From Aristolochia californica (taxonomy: Eukaryota > Streptophyta > Magnoliopsida > Piperales > Aristolochiaceae), in assembly GCA_029961685.1 (NCBI GenBank), contig JARWKL010000012.1:9393955-9457954 (forward strand): DNA of 64,000 nt. Direction: 5' to 3'. The notes under the pieces were generated by a model. It did no database searches and was not told where the DNA came from. It saw nothing but the letters and a program-made list of their open reading frames with translations. Positions 14,801-27,800 of the stretch are shown here, in pieces. A program made the translations under genes and the position numbers. Position 1 is the first letter of the stretch, and each line of letters begins with the position of its first letter.

Positions 14801-17800
14801 TTTTATTTTCTAAAATTTTTTCCCTACATAAACTCTAAAATTTTAATTTTTTGTTATCTATTTGCCTTTTTTTTTTTTTATGCTATGAAAGGGGAGTGAA
14901 AACTCAAAATTTTGATATAAGAAAAATGTGTACATCTAAAATGGAAATGCGAAATGCACAAATTTAGAAGGAGATAATTTCAAAGAGTGTCTGTAATTTT
15001 TAGGGATTGTAAGCTCTTTTTAGTTTTTATATCTCAGGTTTTGCAATCGTCGGGAAAAGGGGGAGGCGGGGGATTTTTAACTAAGTGTTGACTCCCTATC
15101 CATAAGTCATCTCTTACAAAAATATTGCCCCTTTCAAATGATAAATCACTTTAAAATCATCTTTGATTGTTAGGTCAGCTTTTTGCAAATGGGCAAAATA
15201 ATGGTTTGTTGGACTCGGGTAAATATCCCACCTCACGTTCACTTAAGAATTTAATGAGCGTTTGTTATTCTCATTAAAAACTTTGGATCCATAGGTCATT
15301 TGCATCTTTAATATATTTCAAGCATGGATATCCATTTTTAAAACATGTGTAGAAGAAATCTCTTTCTTGTAAAATTCCAAGCAATTAGGGTTGAACTACT
15401 GGAATTTCCCAAACTTGGAAAACAAAACTTTCGTGTTCATTTGTGGTGTGTGATTAAATTTTCATTTCTTACATTTTTTATTGTTTTAGTTTTTTTTTCA
15501 CACATAAACTGTAAAATTTTCATTTTATTGTGATCTATTTGCCTTTTTTTGTTTACGGGATGAAAGGAGAGCGAAAACTCAAAGTTTTGATTTAAGAAAA
15601 AAGTGTACATCTAAAATGGAGATGCACAATGCACAAATGTAGAGAGAGATAATTCCAAATAGTGTCTGTGATTTATAAGGATTGTAAGCTCTTTTCGGTT
15701 TTTAGTTCTCAGGTTTTGCAATCGTCGGGAAAAGGGGGAGGCGGGGGATTTTTAATTGAGTGTTGACTCCCAATCAGTAAGTCATTTCTTAAAATAATAA
15801 AGCCCGTTATGAATGAAAAATCACTTTAAAATCATCTTTGATTGTTAGGTCAGCTTTTTGCAAATGGGCAAAATAATGGTTTGTTGGACTCGGGTAAATA
15901 TCCCACTGCACGTTCACTTAAGAATTTAATGAGCGTTTTTTATTCTCATTAAAAACTTTGGATCCATAGGTCATTTGCATATTTAATATATTTCAAGCAT
16001 GGATATCCATTTTTAAAACATGTGTAGAAGAAATCTCTTTCTTGTAAAATTCCAAGCAATTAGGGTTGAACTACTGGAATTTCCCAAACTTGGAAAACAA
16101 AACTTTTGTGTTCATTTGTGGTGTGTGATTAAATTTTCATTTCTTACATTTGTTATTGTTTTAGTTTTTTTTTCACACATAAACTCTAAAATTTTCATTT
16201 TATTGTGATCTATTTGCCTTTTTTTGTTTACGGGATGAAAGGAGAGCGAAAACTCAAAGTTTTGATTTAAGAAAAAAGTGTACATCTAAACTGGAGATGC
16301 ACAATGCACAAATGTAGGGAGAGATAATTCCAAAGAGTGTTTGAAATTTTAAGGGATTGTAAGATCTTTTTAGTTTTTATATCTCCAGTTTTGCAATTGT
16401 CGGGAAAAGGGGGAGGTGGGGTATTTTTAACTGACTGTTGACTCCCAATCCGTATGTCATTTCTTAAAAAAATATAGCCCGTTACACATGATAAATCACA
16501 TTACAATCATCTATGATTGTTAGGTCAGCTTTTTGCAAACGGGCAAAATAATGGCTTGTTTGACTCGGGTAAATATCCCACCGCACGTTCACCAGAGAAT
16601 TTAATGAGAGTTTGTTATTCACTTTAAAAGCTTTGGATCCACAGGGTATTTGCATATTTAACATGTTTCAAGCTTCCATATCCATTTTTAAAACACGTGT
16701 AGAAGAAATTTCTTTCCAGTAAAATTTCAAGGTATTAGGGTTGAACTAGTGGAATTTCCCAAATTTGGATAACAAAAATTTTGTGTTCATTTGTAGTGTG
16801 TGAATAAATTTTCATTACTTACATTTTTTATTGTTTTAATTTTTTTCCAAACATAAACTCTAAAATTTTCATTTTTTTATGATCTATTAACCTTTTTTTT
16901 TTTTTACGGCATGAAGGGAGAACAAAAACTCAAAGTTTTGATTTAAGAAAAAAGAGTACATCTAAAATGGAGATGCAGAATGCACAAATGTAGAGAGATA
17001 TAATTCCAAAGAGTGTATGTGATTTTTAAGGATTGTAAGCTCTTTTAAGTTATTAGTTCTCTGGTTTTGCAATCGTCGGGAAATGGGGGAGTCGGGGGAT
17101 TATTAATTGAGTGTTGACTCCCAATCCGTAAGTCAATTTTTACAGTAATATAGCCCATTACGAATGAAAATCACTTTACGATCATCTATGATTATTAGGT
17201 CAGCTTTTTGCAAACGGGCAAAATAATGGCTTTTTTGACTCGGGTAAATATCCCACCGCACGTTCACTAAAGAATTTAATGAGCGTTTGTTATTCTCATT
17301 GAAAGCTTTGGATCCGTAGGTCATTTGCATCTTTAACATGTTTCAAGCATGCATATCCATTTTTCAAACACGTGTAGAAGAAATCTCTTTCTTGTAAAAT
17401 TCCAAGCTATTAGGGTTGAACTAGTGGAATTTCCCAATCTTGGATAACAAAACTTTTGTGTTGATTTGTGGTTTGTGAATAAATGTTTTTTACTTACATT
17501 TTTTATTTTTTAAAATTTTTTCCCTACATAAACTCTAAAATTTTAATTTTGTTGTTATCTATTTGCCTTTTTTATTTTTTTTACGCTATGAAAGGGGAGT
17601 GAAAACTCAAAATTTTGATATAAGAAAAATGTGTACATCTAAAATGGAAATGCGAAATGCACAAATTTAGAAGGAGATAATTTCAAAGAGTGTCTGTAAT
17701 TTTTAGGGATTGTAAGCTCTTTTTAGTTTTTATATCTCAGGTTTTGCAATCATCGGGAAAAGGGGGAGGCGGGGGATTTTTAACTAAGTGTTGACTCCCT

Positions 17801-19097
17801 ATCCATAAGTCATTTCTTACAAAAATATTGCCCCTTTCAAATGATAAATCACTTTACAATTCATCTATGATTGTTAGGTCAGCTTTTTGCAAACGGGCAA
17901 AATAATGGCTTGTTTGACTTGGGTAATCCCACCGCACGTTCACTGGAGAATTTAATGAGCGTATGTTATTCTCTTTAAAAGCTTTGGATCAATAGGTCAT
18001 TTGCATCTTTATCATGTTTCAAGCTTGCATATCCATTTTTAAAGCACGTGTAGATGAAATCTCTTTCTTGTAAAATTCCAAGCAATTATGGTTGAACTAA
18101 TGGAATTCCCAAACCTGGATAACAAAAGTTTTGTGTTCATTTTTTGTGTGTGACTAAATTTTCTGTACTTACATTTGTTATTGTTTTAAATTTTTTCCCT
18201 ACATAAACTCTAAAATTTTCATTTTGCTGTGATCAATTTGCCTTTTTTTGTTTACGGGATGAAGGTAGAGAGAAAACTCAAAGTTTTGATTTAAGAAAAA
18301 AGTGTACATTTAAAATGGAGACGCACAATGCACAAATGTTGAGAGAGATAATTCCAAAGAATGTCTATAATTTTTAGGGAATTTAAGCTCGTTTTAGTTT
18401 TTACATCTCAAGTTTCGCAATCGTCGGGAAAAGGGGGAGGCGGGGTGTTTTTAACTGAGTGTTGACTCCCAATCCGTAAGTCATTTCTTACAAAAATATA
18501 GCCCATTACGGATGATAATTCACTTTACAATCATCTATGATTGTTAGGTAAGCTTTTTGTAAATGGGCAAAATAATGGCTTGTATGACTCTTGTAATTAT
18601 CCCACCGCACGTTCATTGAGAATTTAATGAGCATTTGTTGTTCTCTTTAAATACTTTGGATCCATAGGTCATTTGCAGCTTTAACATGTTTCAAGCATGC
18701 ATATCCGTTTTTAAAACACGTGTAGAAGAAATCTCTTTGTTGTAAAATTCCATGCAATTAGGGTTGAACTACTAGAATTACCCAAACTTGGAAAACAAAA
18801 CTTTTGTGTTCATTTGTGGTGTGTGAATAAATTTAATATACTTACATTTGTTATTGTTTTAATTTTTTTTATACATAAACTTTAAAATTTTCATTTTGAT
18901 GTGATCTATCTGCCTTTTTTTGGTTACGGGATTAAGGGAGAGCGAAAACTCAAAGTTTTTATTTTAGAAAAAAGTGTACATCTAAAATGGAGATGCACAT
19001 TGCACAAATGTAGAGAAAGATAATTCCAAAGAGTGTTTGTAATTTTTAGGGATTGTAAGATCTTTTTAGTTTTTATATCTCAGGTTTTGCAATCGAC

Positions 19098-19122
19098 GGG
19101 AAAAGGGGGAGGGGGGGGGGGG
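19098..19122 (+). other. Long G-tract, potential G-quadruplex (block A)
   Basis: GGG, AAAA, GGGGG, A, then twelve G. Other monomers have the shorter GGGAAAAGGGGGAGGCGGGG form. Enough G for four runs of three or more. The equivalent site at 35072-35097 has thirteen G, and a seven-G version sits at 43863-43882. Confidence 0.7.
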
Positions 19123-21374
19123 AGTATTTTTAACTGACTGTTGACTCCCAATCCGTATGTCATTTCTTACAAAAATAGAGCCCGTTACTCATGATAAATC
19201 ACATTACAATCATCTATGATTGTTAGGTCAGCTTTTTGCAAACGGGCAAAATAATGGCTTATTTGACTCGGGTAAATATCCCACCACACGTTCACTAGAG
19301 AATTTAATGAGAGTTTGTTATTCACTTTAAAAGCTCTGGATCCATAGGTTAGTTGCATCTTTAACTTGTTTCAAGCATCCATTTCCATTTTTAAAACACG
19401 AGTAGAAGAAATCTCTTTCCTGTAAAATTTCAAGCTATTAGGGTTGAACTAGTGGAATTTCCCAAACTTGGATAACAAAAATTTTGTGTTCATTTGTGGT
19501 GTGTGAATAAATTTTCATTACCTACATTTGTCATAGTTTTAATTTTTTTCCATACAGAAACTCTAAAATTTTTATTTTGTTGTGATCTATTTACCTTTTT
19601 TTGTTTACAGCATGAAGGGATAACGAAAACTCAAAGTTTTGAATTAAGAAAAAAGTGTATATCTAAAATGGAGATGCACAATGCACAAATGTAGAGAGAT
19701 ATAATTTCAGAGAGTGTCTGTGATTTTGAAGGATTGTAAGCTCTTTTCAATTTTTAGTTCTCAGGTTTTACAATCGTCAGGAAAAGGGGGAGGCGGGGGA
19801 TTTTTAATTGAGTGTTGACTCCCAATCCGTAAGTAATTTCTTACAATAATAGAGCCCGTTAATAATGAAAAATCACTTTACAATCATATATGATTGTTAG
19901 GTCAGCTTTTTCCAAACAGGCAAAATAATGGCTTGTTTGACTCGGGTAAATATCCCACCGCACGTTCACTTAAGAATTTAATGAGTGTATGTTATTCTCT
20001 TTAAAAGCTTTGGATCAATAGGTCATTTGCTTCTTTAACATGTTTCAAGCTTGCATATCCATTTTTAAAACACGTGTAGAAGAAATCTCTTTCTTGTAAA
20101 ATTCCAAGCTCTTAGGGTTGAACTAGTGGAATTGCCCAATCTAGGATAACAAAACTTTTGTGTTCATTTGTGGTTTGTGATTAAATTTTCGTTACATAAA
20201 TTTTTTATTTTTTTCAAATTTTTTCCATACATAAACTCTAAAATTTTCATTTTGTTGTTATCAATTTGCCTCTTTTTTTTTTTTTTTTTTTTTTTGCAGT
20301 AAGTAGGGGGAGCGAAAACTCAATATTTTGATTTGAGAAAAAAGTGTAAATCTGAAATGGAGATGCACAATGCACAAATTTAGAAAGAGATAATTCCAAA
20401 GAGTGTCTGTAATTTGTAGGGATTGTAAGCTCTTTTTAGTTTTTATATCTCAGGTTTTGCAATCGTCAGGAAAAGGGGGAGGCGGGGGATTTTTAACTTA
20501 GTGTTGACTCCCTATCTAAAAGTCATTTCTTAAAAAATATAGCCCGTTACATATGACAAATCTCTTTACAATTCATCTATGATTGTTAGGTCAGCTTTTT
20601 GCAACCGGCAAAATAATGGCTTGTTTGACTCGGGTAAATATCCCACCGCATGTTCACTAGAGAATTTAATGAGCGTATGTTATTCTCTTTAAAAGCTTTG
20701 GATCCATTGGTCATTTGCGTCTTTAACATGTTTCAAGGTTGCATATCCATTTTGAAAACACGTGTAGAAGAAATCTCTTTCATGTAAAATGCCAAGCTAT
20801 TAGGGTTGAACTAGTGGAATTTCCCAAACTTGGATAACAAAAGTTTTGTGTTCATTTTTGGTGAGTGAATAAATTTTCTTTACTTACATTTGTTATTGTT
20901 TTAAATTTTTTCCATACATAAACTCTAAAATTTTCATTTTGCTGTGATCTTTTTGCCTTTTTTTTATGGGATGAAAGGAGAGAGAAAACTCAAAGTTTTG
21001 ATTTAAGAAAAAAGTGTACATTTGAAATGGAGACGTACAATGCAAAAATGTAGACAGAGATAATTCCAAAGAGTGTCTATAATTTTTAGGGAATTTAAGC
21101 ACTTTTATTTTTTAAATCTCATGTTTTGCAATCGTCAAGAAAAGGGGGAGGCAGTTGTTTTTAACTGAGTGTTGATTCCCAATCCATATGTCATTTCTTA
21201 CAAAAATATAGCCCGTTACGGATGATAAATCACTTAAAATCATCTATAATTGTTAGGTAAGCTTTTTCTAAACGGGGAAAAATAATGGCTTGTTTGACTC
21301 TGGTAAATATCCCACCGCACGTTCATTGAGAATTTAATGAGCGTTTGTTATTCTCTTTAAAAGCTTTGGATCCA

Positions 21375-21862
21375 TAGGTCATTTGCATCTTTAACATGTT
21401 TCAAGCATGCATATCAATTTTTAAAACACGTGTAGAAGAAATCTCTTTCTTGTAAAAATTTCAAGATATAAGGGTTGAACTATTGGAATTTCCCAAACTT
21501 GGATAACAAAAATTTTGTGTTGATTTGTGGTTAGTGAATAAATTTCTATTACTTAGATTTGTTATTGTTTTCATTTTTTTTCCATACATAAACTCTAAAA
21601 TTTGCATTTTGTTGTGATCTATTTACATTTTTTTGTTTATAGCATGAAGGGAGAACGAAAACTCAAAGTTTTGATTTAAGAAAAAATTGTACATCTAAAA
21701 TGAAGATTCATAATGCACAAATGTAGAGAGATATAATTCTAAAGAGTGTTTGTGATTTTTAAGGATTGTAAGCTCTTTTTAGTTTATGGTTCTCAGGTTT
21801 TTCAATCGTTGGGAAAAGGGGGAGGCTGGGGGATTTTTAATTGAGTGTTGACTCCCAATCAG
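21375..21862. repeat. Truncated 488-bp monomer (second copy)
   Basis: Identical landmark in block B, exactly 15974 bp downstream of the first, with the same GTCATTT junction. Confidence 0.9.
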
Positions 21863-24800
21863 TAAGTCATTTGCATCTTTAACATGTTTCATGCATGCAT
21901 ATCAATTTTTAAAACACGTGTAGAAGAAATCTCTTTCTTGTAAAATTCCAAGCTATTAGAGTTGAACTAGTGGAATTTCCCAATCTTGGATAACAAAACT
22001 TTTGTGTTCATTTTTGGTTTGTGATTAAATTTTCTTTAATTACATTTTTTATTTTTTTAAAATTTTTTCCATACATAAACTCTAAAATTTTCATTTTGTT
22101 GTTATGAATTTGCCTTTTTTTTTTTACACTATGAAAGGGGAGCGAAAACTCAAAATTTTGATTTAGGGAAAAAGTGTACATCTAAAATGGAAATGAACAA
22201 TACACAAATTTAGAAAGAGATAATTCCAAAGAGTGTCTGTAATTTTTAGGGATTGTAAGCTCTTTTTAGTTTTTAAATCTCAGGTTTTGCAATCGTCGGG
22301 AAAAGGGGGAGGCGGGGGATTTTTAACTGAGTGTTGACTTCCTATCCATAAGTCGATTCTTACAAAAATATAGACCGTTACACTTGATAAATCACTTTGC
22401 AATTCATCTATGATTGTTGGGTCAGCTTTTTGAAAACGGGTAAAATAATGGCTTGTTTGACTGGGGTACATGTCCCACCGCACTTTCACTAGAGAATTTA
22501 ATGAGTGTATGTTAATCTCTTTAAAAGCTTTGGATCAATAGGTCATTTGCATCTTTAACATGTTTCAAGCTTGCATTTCCATTTTTAAAACACGTGTAGA
22601 AGAAATCTCTTTCTTGTAAAATTCCAAGCTATTATGGTTGAACTAGTGGAATTTCCCAAACTTGGATAACAAAAGTTTTGTGTTCATTTTTGGTGTGTGA
22701 ATAAATTTTATTTACTAACATTTGTTATTGTTTTAAATTTTTTCCATACATAAACTCTAAAATTTTCATTTTGCTGTGATCTATTTACCTTTTTTTGTTT
22801 ACGGGATGAAGGGAGAGAGAAAACTGAAAGTTTTGATTTAAGAAAAAAGTGTACATTTAAAATGGAGACGCACAACGCACAATTGTAGAGAGAGATAATT
22901 CCAAAGAGTGTCTATAATTTTTATGGAATTTAGGCTTGTTTTAGTTTTTATATCTCAGGTTTTGCAATCGTCGGGAAAAGGGGGAGGCGGGGTGTTTTTA
23001 ACTGAGTGTTGACTCCCATTCCGTAAGTCTTTTCTTACAAAAATATAGCCTGTTATGGATGATAAATCACTTTACAATCCTCTATGATTGTTCGGTAAGC
23101 TTTTTGTAAACGGGCAAAATAAGGTCTTGTTTGACTCTGGTAAGTATCCCATCGCAATTTCATTGAGAATTTAATGAGCGTTTGTTATTCTTTTTAAAAG
23201 ATTTGGATCCATAGGTCATTTGAATCTTTAACATGTTTCAAGCATCCATATCCATTTTTAAAACACGTGTAGAAGAAATCTCTTTCTTGTAAAATTCCAT
23301 GCAATTAGGGTTGAACTACTGGAATTTCCCAAACTTCGAAAACAAAACTTTTGTGTTCATTTTGGTATGTGAATAAATTTTCTATACTTACATTTATTAT
23401 TGTTTTAATTTTTTTCATATATAAACTCTAAAATTTTCATTTTGATGTGATCTATTTGCTTTTTTTTGGTTACGGGATTAAGGCAAAGCGAAAACTCAAA
23501 GTTTTGATTTAAAAAAAAAGTGTACATCTAAAATGGAGGTGCAAAATGCACAAATATAGAGAGAGATAATTCCGAAGAGATTTTGTAATTTTTAGGGATT
23601 GTAAGATCTTTTTAGTTTTTATATCTCAGGTTTCGCAATCGTCGGGAAAAGGGGGAGGCAAGGTATTTTTAACTGACTGTTGACTCCAAATCCATATGTT
23701 ATTTCTTACAAAAATATAGCCCGTTACTCATGATAAATCACATTACAATCATCTATGATTGTTAGGTCAGCTTTTTGGAAACGGGCAAAATAATGGCTTG
23801 TTTGACTCGGGTAAATATCCCACCGCACGTTCACTAGAGAATTTAATGAGAGTTTGTTATTCACTTTAAAAGTTTTTGATCCATAGGTTATTTGCATCTT
23901 TAACATCTTTCAAGCATCCATATCCATTTTTAAAACATGTGTAGAAGAAATCTATTTCTTGTAAAATTTCAAGCTATTAAGGTTGAGCTAGTGGAATTTC
24001 CCAAACTTGGATAACAAAAATTTTGTGTTCATTTGTGGTGTGTGAATAAATATTCATTACTTACATTTTTTTTTAATTTTTTTCTGTACATAAACTCTAA
24101 AATTTTCATTTTGTTGTGATCTATTTACCTTTTTTTTTGCGGCATGAAGGGAGAGAGAAAACTCAAAGTTTTGATTTAAGAAAAAAGTATACATCTAAAA
24201 TGGAGATGCACAATGCACAAATGTAGAGATATATAATTTCCAAAGAGTGTCTATGATTTTTAAGGATTGTAGGCTCTTTTCAGTGTTTAGTTCTCATGTT
24301 TTGCAATCGTCGGGAAAAGGGGGAGGTGGAGGATTTTTAATTGAGTGTTGACTCCTAATCCGTAAGTCATTTCTTACAATAATATAGCCCGTTACGAATG
24401 AAAAATCACTTTACAATCATCTATGATTGTTAGGTCAGCTGTTAGCAAACGGGCAAAATAATGGCTTGTTTAACTCGGGTACATATCCCACCGCACGTTC
24501 TCTTAAGAATTTAATGAGAGTTTTTTATTCTCATTAAAAGCTTTGGATCCATAGGGCATTTGCTTCTTTAACATATTTCAAGCATGCATATCCATTTTTA
24601 AAACACGCCTTGAAGAAATCTCTTTCTTGTAAAAATAAAAGCTACAAGGGTTGAACTAGTGGATTTTCCCAATCTTGGATAACAAAACTTTTGTGTTCAT
24701 TTGTGGTTTGTGAATAAATTTGATTTTTTAAACTTTTTCCTCACACAAACTCTAAAATTTTCATTTTTTTGTTATCAATTTGCCTTTTTTTTTTTTACGG

Positions 24801-27800
24801 TATGTAGCTGGAGCGAAAACTCAAAATTTTGATTTAAGAAAAAAGTTTACATCTAAAATTGAGAAGCACAATGCAAAAATTTAGAAAGAGATAATTCCAA
24901 AGAGTGTCTGTAATTTTTAGGGATTGTAAGCTCTTTTTAGTTTTTATATCTTAGGTTTTGCAATTGTCGGGAAAAGGGGGTGGCTGGGGATTTTTAACTG
25001 AGTATTGACTCCCTATCCATAAGTAATTTCTTACAAAAACATAGGCCGTTACACATGATAAATCACTTTACAATTCATCTATGATTGTTAGGTTAGCTTT
25101 TTGCAAACGGGCAAAATAATGGCTTGTTTGACTCGGGTAAATATCCCACCGCACGTTCACTAGAGAATTTAATGAGCGAATGTTATTCTCTTTAAAAGCT
25201 TTGGATCCATAGGTCATTTGCATCTTTAACATGTTTCTAGCTTGCATATCCATATTTAAAACACGTGTAGAAAAATTCTCTTTCTTGTAAAATTCCAAGC
25301 TATTAGGGTTGAACTAGTGGAATTTCCCAAACTTGGATCACAAAAGTTTTGTGTTCATTTTTGGTGTGTGAATAAATTTTCTTTACTTACATTTGTTATT
25401 ATTTTATATTTTTTCCGTACATAAACTCTAAAATTTTCATTTTGCTGTGATCTATTTGCCTTTTTTTGTTTACGGGATGAAAGGAGAGAGAAAACTCAAA
25501 GTTTTGATTTATGAAAAAAGTGTACATTTAAAATGGAGACGTACAATGCACAAATGTAGAGAGAGATAATTCTAAAGAGTGTCTGTAATTTTTAGGGAAT
25601 TTAAGCTCTTTTTAGTTTTTATATCTCAGGTTTTGCAATCGTTGGGAAAAGGGGGAGGTGGGTGTTTTTAACTAAGTGTTGACTCCCAATTCGTAAGTCA
25701 TTTCTTACAAAAATATAGCCCGTTACGGATGATAAATCACTTTGAAATCATTTATGATTGTTAGGTAAGCTTTTTGTAAACGGGCAAAATAATGGCTTGT
25801 TTGACTCTGGTAAATATCCCATCGCACACTCATTGAGAATTTAATGAGCGTTTGTTATTCTCTTTAAAAGCTTTGGATCCATAGGTCATTTGCATCTTTA
25901 ACATGTTTCAAGCATGCATATCAATTTTTAAAACACGTGTAGAAGAAATCTCTTTCTTTTAAAATTCAATGCAATTAGGGTTGAACTACTGGAATTTCCC
26001 AAACTTGGAAAAAAAAACATTTGTGTTCTTTTGTGGTGTGTGAAAAAATTTCATGACTTACATTTGTTATTGTTTTAATTTTTTTAAAACATAAACTCTA
26101 AAATTTTCATTTTGTTGTGATATATTTGCCTTTTTTTATTTACGGGATGAAGGGAGAGCGAAAACTCAAAGTTTTGATTTAAGAAAAAGGTGTACATCTA
26201 AAATGGAGATGCACAATGCACAAATGTAGAGCGAGATAATTCCAAAGAGTGTTTGTAATTTTTAGCGATTGTAAGATACTTTTAGTTTTTATATCTCAGG
26301 TTTTGCAATTGTAGGGAAAAGGTAGAGGCGGGGTATTTTTAACGGACTGTTGACACCCAATTCGTATGTCATTTCTTACAAAAATATAGCCCGTTACGAA
26401 TGAAAAATCACTTTACATTCATCTATGATTGTTAGGTCAGCTTTTTGCAAACGGGCAAAATAATGGCTTGTTTGACTCTGGTAAATATCCCACCGCACGT
26501 TCACTTAAGAATTTAATGAGCGTTTGTTATTCTCATTAAAAGCTTTGGATCCATTGGTCATTTTCATCTTTAACATGTTTCAAGCATGCATATCCATTTT
26601 TAAAACACGTGTAGAAGAAATCTCTTTCTTGTAAAATTTCAAGCTATGCGGGTTGAACTAGTGGAATTTCCCAAACTTGGATAACAAAAATTTTGTGTTC
26701 ATTTGGGGTGTGTGAATAAATTTTCATTACTTACATTTGTTATTGTTTTAATTTTTTTCCAAACAAATCTCTGAAATTTTCATTTTGTTGTGATCTATTT
26801 ACCATTTTTTGTTTACGGCATGAAGGGAGAACGAAAAGTCAACGTTTTGATTTAAGAAAAATTGTACATCTAAAATGGAGATAAACAATGCACAAATGTA
26901 GAGAGATATAATTCCAAAGAGTGCCTGTGATTTATAAGGATTGTAAGCTCTTTTCGGTTTTTAGTTCTCAGGTTTTGCAATCGTCGGGAAAAGGGGGAGG
27001 CGGGGGATTTTTAATTGAGTGTTGACTCCCAATCAGTAAGTCATTTCTTACAATAATAAAGCCCGTTATGAATGAAAAATCACTTTAAAATCATCTTTGA
27101 TTGTTAGGTCAGCTTTTTGCAAATGGGCAAAATAATGGTTTGTTGGACTCGGGTAAATATCCCACCGCACGTTCACTTAAGAATTTAATGAGCGTTTGTT
27201 ATTCTCATTAAAAACTTTGGATCCATAGGTCATTTGCATCTTTAATATATTTCAAGCATGGATATCCATTTTTAAAACATGTGTAGAAGAAATCTCTTTC
27301 TTGTAAAATTCCAAGCAATTAGGGTTGAACTACTGGAATTTCCCAAACTTGGAAAACAAAACTTTTGTGTTCATTTGTGGTGTGTGATTAAATTTTCATT
27401 TCTTACATTTGTTATTGTTTTAGTTTTTTTTCACACATAAACTCTAAAATTTTCATTTTATTGTGATCTATTTGCCTTTTTTTGTTTACGGGATGAAAGG
27501 AGAGCGAAAACTCAAAATTTTGATTTAAGAAAAAAGTGTACATCTAAAATGGAGAAGCACAATGCACAAATGTAGAGAGAGATAATTCGAAAGAGTGTTT
27601 GTAATTTTTAGGGATTGGAAGATCTTTTTAGTTTTTATATCTTAGTTTTGCAATCGTCGGGAAAAGGGGGTGGCAGGGTATTTTTAACTGACTGTTGACT
27701 CCAAAATCGTATGTCATTTCTTACAAAAATATAGCCCGTTACTCATGACAAATCACATTACAATCATCGATGATTGTTAGGTCAGCGTTTTACAAACGTG

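Larger units (their letters stand above)
5348..21321. repeat. Higher-order repeat block A (24 monomers, 15974 bp)
   Basis: This block matches 21322-37297 at an offset of 15974, becoming 15975 after the G-run at 19111-19122. It contains 23 monomers of about 672 bp and one truncated 488-bp monomer (5401-5888). Differences found by eye are T at 10293 against G at 26267, C at 19932 against T at 35907, and 12 against 13 G at 19111. Types often follow a-b-c-d, for example at 5889, 6565, 7238, 7910 and again from 8578. No gene is seen. Confidence 0.93.
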